Shown piece by piece: positions 13,907 to 21,944 of a stretch of DNA of 64,000 bases. This DNA comes from Ruminococcus sp. (GTDB lineage Bacteria; Bacillota; Clostridia; Oscillospirales; Ruminococcaceae). The notes below the pieces were generated by a model. It was not told the origin of the DNA and searched no databases. It saw nothing but the letters and a program-made list of their open reading frames with translations. Where the stretch lies: NCBI GenBank assembly GCA_017626015.1, contig JAGAJO010000013.1, positions 1 through 64,000 on the forward strand, given 5' to 3'. How positions within the stretch are numbered: the first letter of the stretch is position 1; each line of letters opens with the position of its first letter. The position numbers and the translations under genes are program-made.

Positions 13907-15031
13907 TTACCTCTCAACCTCGACCCCGTTAACGAAAACTTTCGGGTCGTCAAGCTTGATGACAACGCACTTCCTGCCGTCAATGACCTGTGTTTTTACC
14001 TTACCCACTGCGTCCTTGCCGATATTCACGGTAATACTGGGTACAGAAATCACGGTCTTTTTATCCACCAGATTTACCGCCGTCATAGGCTTGTCCCCCA
14101 TGTGCTTATCATAAATCTTTGGAAAATTTTCAAGCTTTTCCTGACTTACTCCCGCCTCCCACAATATGGAGGAAAGCTTATTGTTGTCGATAGTGGTGAC
14201 CTCCGTCTCGTGTGCGTTCTGATCAATTATGATTTGAATTTTGTCGTTGATCAGGGTCACAAGGTCGTAGTCAAGCTCCTCTCCGCAGACGTTATTCAGG
14301 ATTTTTTGAAACGTATATTTTTCCTGCTCCGCCGTCATGACAAATTCACAGCCGAGAAAGTCCTCGATCATTGAAGTATTGGGCTTTTTCGCATTTTTCG
14401 TATAGTACAGCACACCGTTGATGCCCGCCGCACGGTCATTGAAAAGCGGAAACAAAAATCCGTCCGTAGGAAGTCCGACGACCCTGTCATAGGTTTTCTT
14501 CCTGGCAATGGAGCTTGTTGGATCGTCGTTGTAGACAAGTCCGTCAATGCGGAGATTTACGGGGCAAATCGCTGTGATCATGAAATTGTAGTCGTATGTA
14601 TCGCCGTCCGGGACGTCTGATTTGTCCCTATTGAGGACTGAATACGTGCAATGTGCCGCAAAGATCGTGTAAGTCGAAACATACTCCACCTTTTCCACAA
14701 TGGCATTGAGGAAGTTATCAACCGCCTCGCCGTCGGTCAGCTTGCTTTTGAGTACGCTGTAGAGGAACTGCTGTGCGCCGCCCTCCTCATAAGCCGCTTT
14801 CGGGAATGCGTATTCCAGAAGATTTGCGCCGATATTTCCGCTGAGGACCTTTTTCAGGTTTGCCATTATCAGCTCGCTTTCCTCCTGCGGGATAATGCTG
14901 TAAAGCTGATTTGTCTTGCATTTTATATTTTTTTCAGCGTCCACGAATGCGGTGATTACACGGTTTACGGTGAAAAATCCGCAGTCGTCGCTAAAATTCT
15001 TTTTGATCTCGTTTAGTTCTTTTTTGTTCAT
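13907..15031 (-). CDS. DUF4317 family protein
   Basis: 374 residues, starting MNKKELNEIKKNFS. The DDCGFFTVNRVITAFVD start, FAAHCTYSV, DFLGCEFVMTAEQEK and VTLINDKIQIIIDQN are features of DUF4317, usually a chromosomal Clostridia protein of unknown function. Its presence inside a phage middle region between a PP-loop enzyme and a small structural-like gene is unusual. AAAGGAGTAATC gives a strong start. It may be host-derived cargo now held by the phage. Confidence 0.75.
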   Translation of the reverse strand: MNKKELNEIKKNFSDDCGFFTVNRVITAFVDAEKNIKCKTNQLYSIIPQEESELIMANLKKVLSGNIGANLLEYAFPKAAYEEGGAQQFLYSVLKSKLTDGEAVDNFLNAIVEKVEYVSTYTIFAAHCTYSVLNRDKSDVPDGDTYDYNFMITAICPVNLRIDGLVYNDDPTSSIARKKTYDRVVGLPTDGFLFPLFNDRAAGINGVLYYTKNAKKPNTSMIEDFLGCEFVMTAEQEKYTFQKILNNVCGEELDYDLVTLINDKIQIIIDQNAHETEVTTIDNNKLSSILWEAGVSQEKLENFPKIYDKHMGDKPMTAVNLVDKKTVISVPSITVNIGKDAVGKVKTQVIDGRKCVVIKLDDPKVFVNGVEVER

Positions 15032-15087
15032 TTTTGATTACTCCTTTACATTGATTAAAACCTGCCGCTCAGCAATGGGCGGCTTAT
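15032..15087 (-). promoter_or_regulatory. intergenic hairpin before the DUF4317 gene
   Basis: The minus strand holds GCCGC-12-GCGGC followed by AGGTTTTAATC, a weak terminator or attenuator, then the ribosome binding site of the DUF4317 gene. Nothing else is seen in this gap. Confidence 0.35.
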
Positions 15088-15525
15088 TTACGCCTTAATT
15101 TCACCATCCTGTTCAGCCTGTCCGACCCTCAGCTTAAAGAACATCGGTATTTCCTCGTCGTAATCGTTAAGCATTCCGCTGAGAGCCGCTCCGAATCTGC
15201 AAATGATATCCACAAGCTCCTGCTTTGACCTGTTCACAAGCTCCGCTCTGGGCTGTGTAAGCTTTTCAAGCAGCTGCATGGATCTTACGTTGACGTCAAA
15301 GAACGCTCTTTCCAGCGGATCCGCTTTGGCATTTTCAAGAAGCTTGTCAAAGGCTGCTACGGCTTTTTGCTTGAATTCCTTTTTTTCGCTGCCGCTCATC
15401 TGACGTAATTTTGTGTATCTGTATATCCCCGACGCAATCAAATAATATGTCTGTTCCTCATGACCTGCTTTTGAGGGGATCGGCTTGCCGTAGAACGCAA
15501 GCTCGTCCAGTTCTTTTCTTTCCAT
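15088..15525 (-). CDS. phage protein, unknown function, near the origin
   Basis: 145 residues, mostly helical. The start (MERKELDELAFYGKPIP), YYLIASGIYRYTKL and a C-terminal RFGAALSGMLNDYDEEIPMFF are visible; I do not recognise a family with confidence. The ribosome binding site GGAGGAGG directly adjoins the first GTAACG repeat of the origin-like region, so initiation of this gene and replication control could interfere. Likely an accessory replication or middle-region protein. Confidence 0.6.
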   Translation of the reverse strand: MERKELDELAFYGKPIPSKAGHEEQTYYLIASGIYRYTKLRQMSGSEKKEFKQKAVAAFDKLLENAKADPLERAFFDVNVRSMQLLEKLTQPRAELVNRSKQELVDIICRFGAALSGMLNDYDEEIPMFFKLRVGQAEQDGEIKA

Positions 15526-15540
15526 AATATGACCTCCTCC

Positions 15541-15745
15541 GTAACGGAACGTAACGAATATTTTAAAATCCCGTTACTGCTTAAAAGCGCTTATTTACGC
15601 AGTTTTAAGCACATATTTTCGATTTGTAACGTGTAACGCAAATAAAAACTAATCATAAATGAAAATCAATACAATGTTGTATACATAATTTTTTTATTTT
15701 CATATATATAGCTTTTTTATTTCGTCACATTCGTTACTTCGTTAC
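15541..15745. other. iteron-like repeat region, candidate phage replication origin
   Basis: Seven copies of GTAACG or its complement CGTTAC occur in 205 bp of otherwise AT-rich, non-coding DNA: forward at 15541, 15551, 15626 and 15633, reverse at 15572, 15732 and 15740. Three pairs are closely spaced (7 to 10 bp). They flank a very AT-rich core (about 15640-15720) with a TTTTTTTATTTT run. The region adjoins the DUF927 helicase-like gene and follows the primase-like gene, the usual place of a phage origin. Confidence 0.6.
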
Positions 15746-15761
15746 AAATTTCCTGTATTTG

Positions 15762-17651
15762 TTAAAATGGCATATCCTCAGAGCCTGCCTCGCTGTCCTC
15801 GGGCATAAGCAGAAACACACAGCGGGTAGGCTTCGGCATACTGCCTATACGTTTCGGACGGGTAGGCTCGCCTTTATCACTGAGCCATATCTTCTCATTT
15901 TTCTTCGCCCAGTCCAGAAATTTTTTAGCTGAAAATCCGCCTTTGGTGCACAGCTTTTCAAACACCGAGCGGATAATGATAATATGATCGTCCTCAAAAC
16001 AGCCCCAGCATTCGTTTTTGTAGACGTCCTCGCTGCCGTCGCTGCTCTTTGCCATAGGCTTGAACTTATCGCCGTAGACCGCCGCCTGCTCGATAATGTA
16101 ATTGTAGCAGCGTTCATTTTCACTGACAAAGCTTTTGTCGCACAGGACCTTTGCCGCCTCGTTCAGATCAATACGGATCCCGTCACTGAAAAGATATTCC
16201 GCCGCTATTTCGTCCGCTGTCAGCACACAGGCAAGAGAGGCGGACTGCTTGTCCATTTTATCGAGAGAACGCACTCTGTCGAGTTGTCGGTTAAATATCT
16301 CTCTTATCTTGTCAGTACCCAGCGATCTGATAATATCTATGAACTCTCTGCCCGCAAAGCCGTAATTGCGGTCGATAATTTCACAAAGCCGGCGAGGATC
16401 TGCGTAAATTTTTGAATATCCCGCAGTAAGATCAAGTGTACGGTTTACCGCTCCGCCCTGCATATTTTCAAATATCACGGGCTGTTCGCCGTTCATGATT
16501 ATTACCTGCCGCCAGGTGGTCTCCTCACGTATTCCCAGCGATTTGTTGGAGCGTCCCTTGCCCTTTTCCTTACAGCGGTTGTATACAAAGCTCGTCATAT
16601 CGAAATTGAGCTTGTCCTTGACCGTTGCGCTGTCGTCCAGTATCAGCGGAAGATTATTAAGAAAATCCTGCTTTATCTCTATCCAAGTTTCGGTAGCGCA
16701 AAAATCTCCCATATACTTGCCCTTTGCAGGGTTAGCCCATACGCTTGCCGCCAGCTTTGACGTCACGGTCTTGCCGCCCTCGGTCTCGCCCCAGAGATTT
16801 ACACAGAAGCTCAGTACCCCCAGTATTTCAAGCAGCGGACTTGCCAGACTTGCCGCCAGGAAAAACAGCGGCTCGATGCGCCTTGTTCTGCGGACATTTT
16901 TTACAGCGTCAAACCATACGTCCCTGTCTCCCGACGGGGTAAGAGCTTCGTATGACTCCTTGAATTCCATTCCGCCGTCAAAGATCAGACTGTCGGTGTA
17001 CGGAAAAAATTCAGGGAAAGAGCTATCCCTTTCCTGCCAGCCCATTTTAGACGTGGATTTTCCTATGGGTATCTGCTCTAAGTTCATATTTTCCACGTCC
17101 GAAAGGTACTTTACAAGATTCCGGGCGTTTTCTGTGGTCACGGGGACTCCATAGTCCGCCAGAGCCACTATCCTTGAATTGCTGGAGATCACGCCCTTTT
17201 CCACAACAAACTCTATCCACTTGTTCCGTGAAAAATATGCGAGCCTTGTCTTTACCTTGCCTGTGACCACGTTTCTCAGGGTCTGCACGGGAAGTATGGG
17301 GCAGTAACAGGCTACATCGTCCCCCTTGTTGGTATGTACCCTTACGCCGTTTTTGTCGGCTATCCATGATCCGCAGCGCATTGCGGGGTATTTGTCTCCG
17401 AATTGGGTAACGTTATCGTCGGCGCTGCGGTACTCCACATCTATGACCTGATTTTCCTTTTCGATACGTTTAAGCTCTCTGTCGTATACCTTGAGCAGAG
17501 TGTTCAGAGCCGTTGTAACCTTAAGCTCTGACGCTCTTTTTCTTAGCTTGACTATTTCAAATGTACGAGTTATTTCATCGGGTTCGCTGTAGACTGCGTC
17601 CAGCACATCTGCGCTTAAGAGCTGGTCTGCGCCGAGCTTTTCATACTCCAT
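15762..17651 (-). CDS. DUF927 replication helicase/primase-type protein
   Basis: 629 residues. The core from about 75 to 470 (YPAMRCGSWIADKNGV..., then MGWQERDSSFPEFFPYTDS and LWGETEGGKTVTSKLAASVW) is DUF927, an ATPase domain of phage and plasmid replication proteins; GETEGGKT is the Walker A. LPLILDDSATV probably supplies Walker B. The C-terminal 130 residues carry a winged-helix-like part (FEKLCTKGGFSAKKFLDWA). The protein ends GSEDMPF, strikingly like the tip of bacterial SSB. It overlaps the CHC2 gene by 37 bases; together they should form the primase-helicase that opens the neighbouring repeat region. Confidence 0.85.
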   Translation of the reverse strand: MEYEKLGADQLLSADVLDAVYSEPDEITRTFEIVKLRKRASELKVTTALNTLLKVYDRELKRIEKENQVIDVEYRSADDNVTQFGDKYPAMRCGSWIADKNGVRVHTNKGDDVACYCPILPVQTLRNVVTGKVKTRLAYFSRNKWIEFVVEKGVISSNSRIVALADYGVPVTTENARNLVKYLSDVENMNLEQIPIGKSTSKMGWQERDSSFPEFFPYTDSLIFDGGMEFKESYEALTPSGDRDVWFDAVKNVRRTRRIEPLFFLAASLASPLLEILGVLSFCVNLWGETEGGKTVTSKLAASVWANPAKGKYMGDFCATETWIEIKQDFLNNLPLILDDSATVKDKLNFDMTSFVYNRCKEKGKGRSNKSLGIREETTWRQVIIMNGEQPVIFENMQGGAVNRTLDLTAGYSKIYADPRRLCEIIDRNYGFAGREFIDIIRSLGTDKIREIFNRQLDRVRSLDKMDKQSASLACVLTADEIAAEYLFSDGIRIDLNEAAKVLCDKSFVSENERCYNYIIEQAAVYGDKFKPMAKSSDGSEDVYKNECWGCFEDDHIIIIRSVFEKLCTKGGFSAKKFLDWAKKNEKIWLSDKGEPTRPKRIGSMPKPTRCVFLLMPEDSEAGSEDMPF

Positions 17652-18130
17652 TCCTTATCTTTCACCTCCTCCAGCTCCGCCTGCACCCTGTTTATATTGT
17701 GCAGGGCGTATATGTATAATCCGGTCAATGCTTCGTCGGGAAATTCAGTCCGGTTATACAGAATTATTGCATAGTCCATAGCGCACCACAAGTCGAACAA
17801 TCGTTTGTATTCGGCGTCAATAGCGCGCTCTTTTTCGCAGGTCTGCTTTGCTTTTACGGCTTTTCTGCGGGCGGCAAAGCTTACGGGCTTGTCTCCGCCG
17901 AGAATTTCAAATGCTCGTTTGAATCCGCAGTTTTCAAAGTACTCTACCACTGCGAAAATATCGTAGTCCTTATCGCAGACGAAGCAATGACAGTTATGCT
18001 TGTACACGCCCATATTCAGGTCTCTGCCGCTGTGGCAAAATCCTCTGCACCGTCCTCTGCGAACTTCTACTCCGTAACGGCTGAGGACTGACCGCATAGT
18101 GACTGTTGCTTTTATATCTTCCTTTGTCAT
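17615..18130 (-). CDS. CHC2 zinc-finger primase-like protein
   Basis: 171 residues. RCRGFCHSGRDLNMGVYK then NCHCFVCDKDYDIFAVV is the CHC2 zinc ribbon of DnaG-type primases (C...H...CxxC) with the typical W/F..C...GD pattern relaxed. The catalytic TOPRIM domain is absent, so this is a DNA-binding primase fragment that likely works with the DUF927 protein encoded next. The start overlaps the ERCC4 nuclease gene by four bases (ATGA). Confidence 0.82.
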   Translation of the reverse strand: MTKEDIKATVTMRSVLSRYGVEVRRGRCRGFCHSGRDLNMGVYKHNCHCFVCDKDYDIFAVVEYFENCGFKRAFEILGGDKPVSFAARRKAVKAKQTCEKERAIDAEYKRLFDLWCAMDYAIILYNRTEFPDEALTGLYIYALHNINRVQAELEEVKDKEWSMKSSAQTSS

Positions 18131-18678
18131 TTTCTCGCCGCCGTCTGCTCCTTGTAGTTATGCCAGTAGTAGTAGAAGTTCTCCAGCAGCCTTTCGGCTG
18201 TTTTGGCGTTATCGGGAATAAACTGCACGTCAAATCTGTACCGATTTGATGATTTCCACGATCTCAGGGCGCTGTAAACGTGTCTGCCGATATCCCTGAC
18301 CTTCCGCTGCGGGAGCTTTTCCATCTGCCACCCGGGGACCTCATATGCTTTCAGCTCTTCCCAGCCTGCTACGTTTTCAATAAATATCGTACATTGGTTT
18401 GAAAGGTTTGCCGCCGCATACAGTTCCTTTTCGATGCGTCCACGCTCCTGCATGATATTGCTGTAGATCTCATCAACGTTGGCCTTGCGTTCCACCACGC
18501 AGGACATTGAAAAGTCCCGCCCTTCTGCTGTAAACGAATAGTCTCCGAAATCAAGCTTGCGGCTCTCGTATGCGATCCCCATACTGTCGAGAGCGGACGT
18601 TATATGCTTGTTTTTCTGCTCTCGGGTATCTATGATAATGCAGACCTTTTTCATAAAATCCTTTTTTGTCGCCGCCAT
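18127..18678 (-). CDS. ERCC4-domain nuclease
   Basis: 183 residues. IIIDTREQ, YESRKLDFGDYSF and VVERKANVDEIYSNI give the ERCC4/XPF nuclease core (the ERKx3D motif is complete), followed by RGRIEKELYAAANL. Phage members cut branched DNA or resolve replication intermediates. It lies between SSB and the primase-like gene in the recombination module. AGGAGGGGAGCT precedes the ATG. All catalytic acids expected for the family are present, so it should be active. Confidence 0.88.
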   Translation of the reverse strand: MAATKKDFMKKVCIIIDTREQKNKHITSALDSMGIAYESRKLDFGDYSFTAEGRDFSMSCVVERKANVDEIYSNIMQERGRIEKELYAAANLSNQCTIFIENVAGWEELKAYEVPGWQMEKLPQRKVRDIGRHVYSALRSWKSSNRYRFDVQFIPDNAKTAERLLENFYYYWHNYKEQTAARK

Positions 18679-18689
18679 AGCTCCCCTCC

Positions 18690-19106
18690 TCAGAACGGTA
18701 CTCCGTCATCATCAAGGACTTCTTCAAAGTTGCTGAGATCCCCCGGTATCGGAGGCGAACCCTTGCCCGGCTTTCCGCCGCTCTGTTTTGGCTCGCCGGT
18801 GAATGATGCGTTATCCACATACACGTCGGTAACGTAATGCCTTGAACCGTTTTTATCGTCATATGTGCTTGTACGCAGATTTCCTTCAATGGCTATCATT
18901 CTGCCCTTGCCGAAATATTTTGAGATAAACTCGGCGGTCTGACGCCATGCCACACACCTGATAAAATCGCTCTGTCTTTCGCCGTTCTGATCGGCGTAGC
19001 TTCTTTCCACAGCGACCGTAAAGGTAAGCGACGAAACACCGCCCGGGGTTTGTCTTAATTCAAGATCGTGGGTTATCCTGCCCATTAAAATTACTTTGTT
19101 GAGCAT
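18690..19106 (-). CDS. ssb: single-stranded DNA-binding protein
   Basis: 138 residues, an OB fold of SSB type: MLNKVILMGRITHDLELRQT, then SDFIRCVAWRQTAEFISKYF and GKGRMIAIEGNLRTSTYDD. After a Gly/Pro-rich linker the acidic tip LDDDGVPF follows, a slightly altered version of the DDIPF tail that recruits replication and repair partners. It works with the ERF annealing protein upstream and the ERCC4 nuclease downstream. The start overlaps the previous stop by one base. Confidence 0.95.
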   Translation of the reverse strand: MLNKVILMGRITHDLELRQTPGGVSSLTFTVAVERSYADQNGERQSDFIRCVAWRQTAEFISKYFGKGRMIAIEGNLRTSTYDDKNGSRHYVTDVYVDNASFTGEPKQSGGKPGKGSPPIPGDLSNFEEVLDDDGVPF

Positions 19107-19300
19107 TATTCTTCCTCCTTCACAACTGTATTCTCAGCGGCAAACGCTATCAGTCTTGACGCCGTTTTACTAATGGACATTCCCGTAAGGTTCGCAATGT
19201 CTACAAGTGTGTTGTAAGTCTCGGGGCTTACCCTGACAATACATTTTGTTCCGTTTTCTGTGTGTTCAAGCCTTTCTCTGCTTAAGATCAACTGTTCCAT
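19106..19300 (-). CDS. small ribbon-helix-helix-like protein
   Basis: 64 residues. TKCIVRVSPETYNTLVDIANLTGMSISKTASRLIAFA has the strand-helix-helix pattern of Arc/MetJ-type regulators (described here, not aligned). It is wedged between ERF and SSB and overlaps SSB by one base. It may autoregulate the recombination operon. No operator is obvious next to it because there is almost no intergenic DNA. Confidence 0.65.
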   Translation of the reverse strand: MEQLILSRERLEHTENGTKCIVRVSPETYNTLVDIANLTGMSISKTASRLIAFAAENTVVKEEE

Positions 19301-19305
19301 TTATT

Positions 19306-19878
19306 TTAACCTCCGTTTTCGTTTGCCTTCGCCGCCTTTGCGCAGCTTATGCACATATTTCCGCACATTTTCAGTATCTCCGCAGGTGTACGCATTACAC
19401 CGTTTTTATCCTTTGAGGGTCTGACCTCTTTTTTACATTTTGGACATATTACTGCATTATCCTGCTGATTTTCATATTCATCCGTATCGGGATCTTTGCT
19501 GTCGTCGATAGCAAACAGTCCGTTCAGAGCGTATTTCCTGGCATAACTGCTTGCAGCTCCCGTTACCTGCGCTCCGTCCATACCCTTTTTGGTCTCGTCC
19601 TCACGGGCGTAAGCGGTATTTATGTATTCATAAGCAGCCTGCGGATTTTCAGTCTCGCAGTCGGTAAGCCTTGCTTCAGCCTTTACGTATACTCTGCCGC
19701 CTATCTCCACTACCTCGTCGGATAGGGTAAGGGTAAGCTTTTTTTCCGCAAGCAGTGGCTTTACCGCCGTTAAAATGTCCTCACAGCTTCGATAATTGTA
19801 TTTGCCAAAGCTGTTGTACTGATTTTTCGGAACATTAAGCTTGCTTTGTATTTCCATAAGCTTTTTATATATCGACAT
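19306..19878 (-). CDS. erf: ERF family single-strand annealing protein
   Basis: 190 residues. SIYKKLMEIQSKLNVPKNQY, SFGKYNYRSCEDILTAVKPL, DGAQVTGAASSYARKYALNGLF are broken out of a sequence typical of ERF recombinases (PF04404), which anneal complementary strands during phage recombination and genome circularisation. The C-terminus adds a zinc ribbon (CPKCKKE...CGNMCISC), present in many Firmicutes ERFs. The start has AAGGAGGATAAAG and overlaps the preceding small gene by 14 bases. Confidence 0.9.
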   Translation of the reverse strand: MSIYKKLMEIQSKLNVPKNQYNSFGKYNYRSCEDILTAVKPLLAEKKLTLTLSDEVVEIGGRVYVKAEARLTDCETENPQAAYEYINTAYAREDETKKGMDGAQVTGAASSYARKYALNGLFAIDDSKDPDTDEYENQQDNAVICPKCKKEVRPSKDKNGVMRTPAEILKMCGNMCISCAKAAKANENGG

Positions 19879-20098
19879 CTTTATCCTCCTTGATTTCTAA
19901 CGGACAGCACCCGCCCACATATTTATCGGGGAACGGAACAAGCTCCTTAGTAAGCTGGCACATATCAGTTGAATGAGTAAGAAAAGGACACACCTTGCAG
20001 GCAACCAATGCGTTCCCCCTGAAATCAACGGGAAAATTCACAGTAACAGTTGCCTGAGCGGTGATGTATTCCGCTACTCCGCTTTCAAGAACAGCCAT
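19865..20098 (-). CDS. small phage protein upstream of ERF
   Basis: 77 residues: MAVLESGVAEYITAQATVTV, then FRGNALVACKVCPFLTHSTDMCQL and a late GGCCPLEI. The four or five Cys residues (CKVC...C...CC) could hold a metal. Proteins with this start and Cys spacing are recurrent immediately before RecT/ERF genes in Firmicutes phages. Function unknown; the constant neighbour suggests a helper in recombination. Strong ribosome binding site (GGAGGTGAAC). Confidence 0.7.
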   Translation of the reverse strand: MAVLESGVAEYITAQATVTVNFPVDFRGNALVACKVCPFLTHSTDMCQLTKELVPFPDKYVGGCCPLEIKEDKDVDI

Positions 20099-20357
20099 AC
20101 TCGTTCACCTCCACGTCGCTGTAAACTGCGCAGAGCGCTTTGACCATTTCCCCGACGGTCATTTCGGAAAATATCCCGACAAGCTGGGATCTGAGGCACT
20201 CCCCACAGAGCAGGTCGCCGTCGTAATCGTATGCGTGGGAGGCTTCCTCCCCGCATTCGTCACAGTAAAAATGCGGGACATGGCGGTACGGGCAGGAAAG
20301 ACCCATGCATGGTACGCCGTCGGGACAGCCTACGCAGTCGTTCTGAAATTTTATCAT
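20085..20357 (-). CDS. small zinc-binding phage protein
   Basis: The ATG at 20355-20357 is used (MIKFQNDCVGCPDGVPC), preceded by AGGAGGGGAAAA; the open frame upstream lies inside the neighbouring gene. The 90-residue product has a run of Cys pairs (DCVGCPDGVPCMGLSC, FYCDECGEEA, LLCGECLRS) likely binding two metals, and an acidic C-terminus. I have no function for it. Confidence 0.65.
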   Translation of the reverse strand: MIKFQNDCVGCPDGVPCMGLSCPYRHVPHFYCDECGEEASHAYDYDGDLLCGECLRSQLVGIFSEMTVGEMVKALCAVYSDVEVNEYGCS

Positions 20358-20358
20358 T

Positions 20359-20721
20359 TCATTTTCCCCTCCTGTCCGTAAAACGGGCGTAATCCCTTCC
20401 CAGCTCGAACGCCAGCTGACCTGCCCTGTCAAGCTTATTGTATGCGATCAGGAAATCTCCGTTTATACGCTTGTCAAGCTCTTGACAAATTTCAAGAACT
20501 GTGTTATTCTTAGATTGTGAAATATTAGCCGTGCTTTCGGCTTCTGAGCTTGTATCTGTTGGCGCAGAGACAGGCTCGTTTTCTTTTATGTATCTGCAAT
20601 ATGCTTCCTTCAAAGCTGAAATACAATCAAACTCTTCGTCTAACGGACAACCTGTGCAAGTGACATCCTTGTCAAGGCATTTGTCCAACGCTTTTATAGT
20701 CTCTTCTCTTGTCAGGTTCAT
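20359..20721 (-). CDS. phage protein, unknown function
   Basis: 120 residues. An N-terminal helix and VTCTGCPLDEEFDCISALKEAYC (a small Cys cluster) are followed by a Ser/Thr-rich low-complexity linker and a C-terminal helical part (LAFELGRDYARFTDRRGK). Start overlaps the previous stop by four bases. No family recognised. Confidence 0.6.
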   Translation of the reverse strand: MNLTREETIKALDKCLDKDVTCTGCPLDEEFDCISALKEAYCRYIKENEPVSAPTDTSSEAESTANISQSKNNTVLEICQELDKRINGDFLIAYNKLDRAGQLAFELGRDYARFTDRRGK

Positions 20722-21113
20722 GGGGTGTCCTCCTTATCGTGCTTGAAATTCCAGATCAGCTCACATACCTTACCTACAAGTTCACCGAATCTATCGTATT
20801 CTGAACATTTCAGATTCTGCAAAGGTGTAGCGGAAAAATTATGCTGACCGTTTTTTATATATCTCTGACCGACTACAATCTGGATACGCCTGTATATCCC
20901 AACAAAATTTTCATGAGACTGTTTACCGCTTACCTTACCGTCTGCGCTGTATGAAAACAGATCGTTGTAAACCTCTTCACGCACAAATTCTTTCAGTGGC
21001 TTTTTGCCAACGGTACCTATTTTTGAATTGCTGAGTTCTTCGATTCTTTTAAGTGCAAGCGCTAATGCCTGTTCTGTGTTTATTAATCGCTGTTCAAGCT
21101 CTTTATTTTCCAC
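20718..21113 (-). CDS. phage protein, unknown function, coiled-coil start
   Basis: 131 residues from a GTG at 21111-21113 with AAGGAGGACT ahead. The first 30 residues form a coiled coil (LEQRLINTEQALALALKRIEE is a run of heptads), followed by a globular part with FSYSADGKVSGKQSHENF and FGELVGKVCELIWNFKHDKED. It resembles ORF-type early proteins of Firmicutes phages but I cannot name the family. Confidence 0.6.
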   Translation of the reverse strand: MENKELEQRLINTEQALALALKRIEELSNSKIGTVGKKPLKEFVREEVYNDLFSYSADGKVSGKQSHENFVGIYRRIQIVVGQRYIKNGQHNFSATPLQNLKCSEYDRFGELVGKVCELIWNFKHDKEDTP

Positions 21114-21126
21114 CTTTTAGTCCTCC

Positions 21127-21342
21127 TTAATTTTTATGTATTTCAGGCATTATGCCTCTTGTCCGGTATGTCACCCTGCCGTAGCTTCTCGACAGCTTGT
21201 CCTCGACCTCTGCAAGCTCCTGCCGGGTCTGCTCCTTTTCTTCCTCCGCTGCTATGCGGCGTTTCGTTTCTGCGTTTTCCCTGATCTGATAGCCGGCTAT
21301 TATCAGCAGGGCGAATATCACTATTATCAGTGTGAATGCCAT
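21127..21342 (-). CDS. small membrane-anchored coiled-coil protein
   Basis: The ATG at 21340-21342 is chosen for its AAAGGACGTG ribosome binding site. The 71-residue protein has one transmembrane helix (residues 2-18, FTLIIVIFALLIIAGY) and then a charged coiled coil (KRRIAAEEEKEQTRQELAEV). It is probably anchored in the host membrane with its tail in the cytoplasm. Role unknown; superinfection exclusion is one of several possibilities. Confidence 0.6.
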   Translation of the reverse strand: MAFTLIIVIFALLIIAGYQIRENAETKRRIAAEEEKEQTRQELAEVEDKLSRSYGRVTYRTRGIMPEIHKN

Positions 21343-21376
21343 TGGGTCACGTCCTTTCTGTTTTACGTCCTGGATC

Positions 21377-21649
21377 TTAAATATCATTTAGCTTAAGCCG
21401 TCTTATGGCTTTGAGTCTGCGTTCCAGATCTTCGATATCAAGTCCCCAGACCTCAAAGGCAATGCTGGTTTTGACCATTCCCGGGTAGTAGTTTTTGACG
21501 CCCCGTTTAGCCATTTCATCACGGACCTTACGCTTCATTCTGACCGCACAGGTATCTCCGACCTTAAAAAGCTCTTTGATCTCCTTATTGCTTATTTCTA
21601 CCATACTGTAGTAAATTCTGACCGCTGTTTCTACGTCCGGCTGTTTCAT
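21377..21649 (-). CDS. phage helix-turn-helix-like protein
   Basis: 90 residues. VEISNKEIKELFKVGDTCAV followed by RMKRKVRDEMAKRGVKNYYPG looks like a DNA-binding helix-turn-helix of the kind seen in small early phage regulators; the C-terminus (LDIEDLERRLKAIRRLK) is a helix. The CAGGAGGTGATT ribosome binding site is strong. It lies near the start of the early operon, so early control is plausible. Confidence 0.6.
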   Translation of the reverse strand: MKQPDVETAVRIYYSMVEISNKEIKELFKVGDTCAVRMKRKVRDEMAKRGVKNYYPGMVKTSIAFEVWGLDIEDLERRLKAIRRLKLNDI

Positions 21650-21704
21650 AAATTAATCACCTCCTGATTATTTTATGTTTTTCGGGATTTGTCCTATGCG
21701 GTTT

Positions 21705-21851
21705 TACACCTCCTCAACAAGTGCCGGGATCTCATTCCGCTCCATTTTCGGGCGAAGTTTTTTGATCGCCATTGCTGCGCTTTCGGCGGTGACGGTCCTC
21801 ACGAACTTTCGTCCGCAGTCGGTGATCGTTGTTACTTTGTAGATCTTCATT
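21705..21851 (-). CDS. 48-residue early phage protein
   Basis: A short frame beginning MKIYKVTTITDCGRKFVRTV has GGAGGTATCACA before the ATG (21849-21851). The first half is beta-like, the second a basic helix (AAMAIKKLRPKMERNE). The gene fits snugly between the Cro-like regulator and the helix-turn-helix gene and has normal codon use. Function unknown. Confidence 0.6.
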
Positions 21852-21944
21852 GTGATACCTCCCTGAAAATTTTTGCTGTCCTTTTTATTGGACTGTTAGC
21901 TTTGTCCAGTGTCCTCACCTCCTCAAATTGTTTTCTGGCAGCTG

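Noticed and set aside
21852-21925. Tiny frame (about 20 codons) between the Cro-like gene and the gene at 21705
   Set aside because: It has a good ribosome binding site position only for a CTG start; too little evidence to call a gene.
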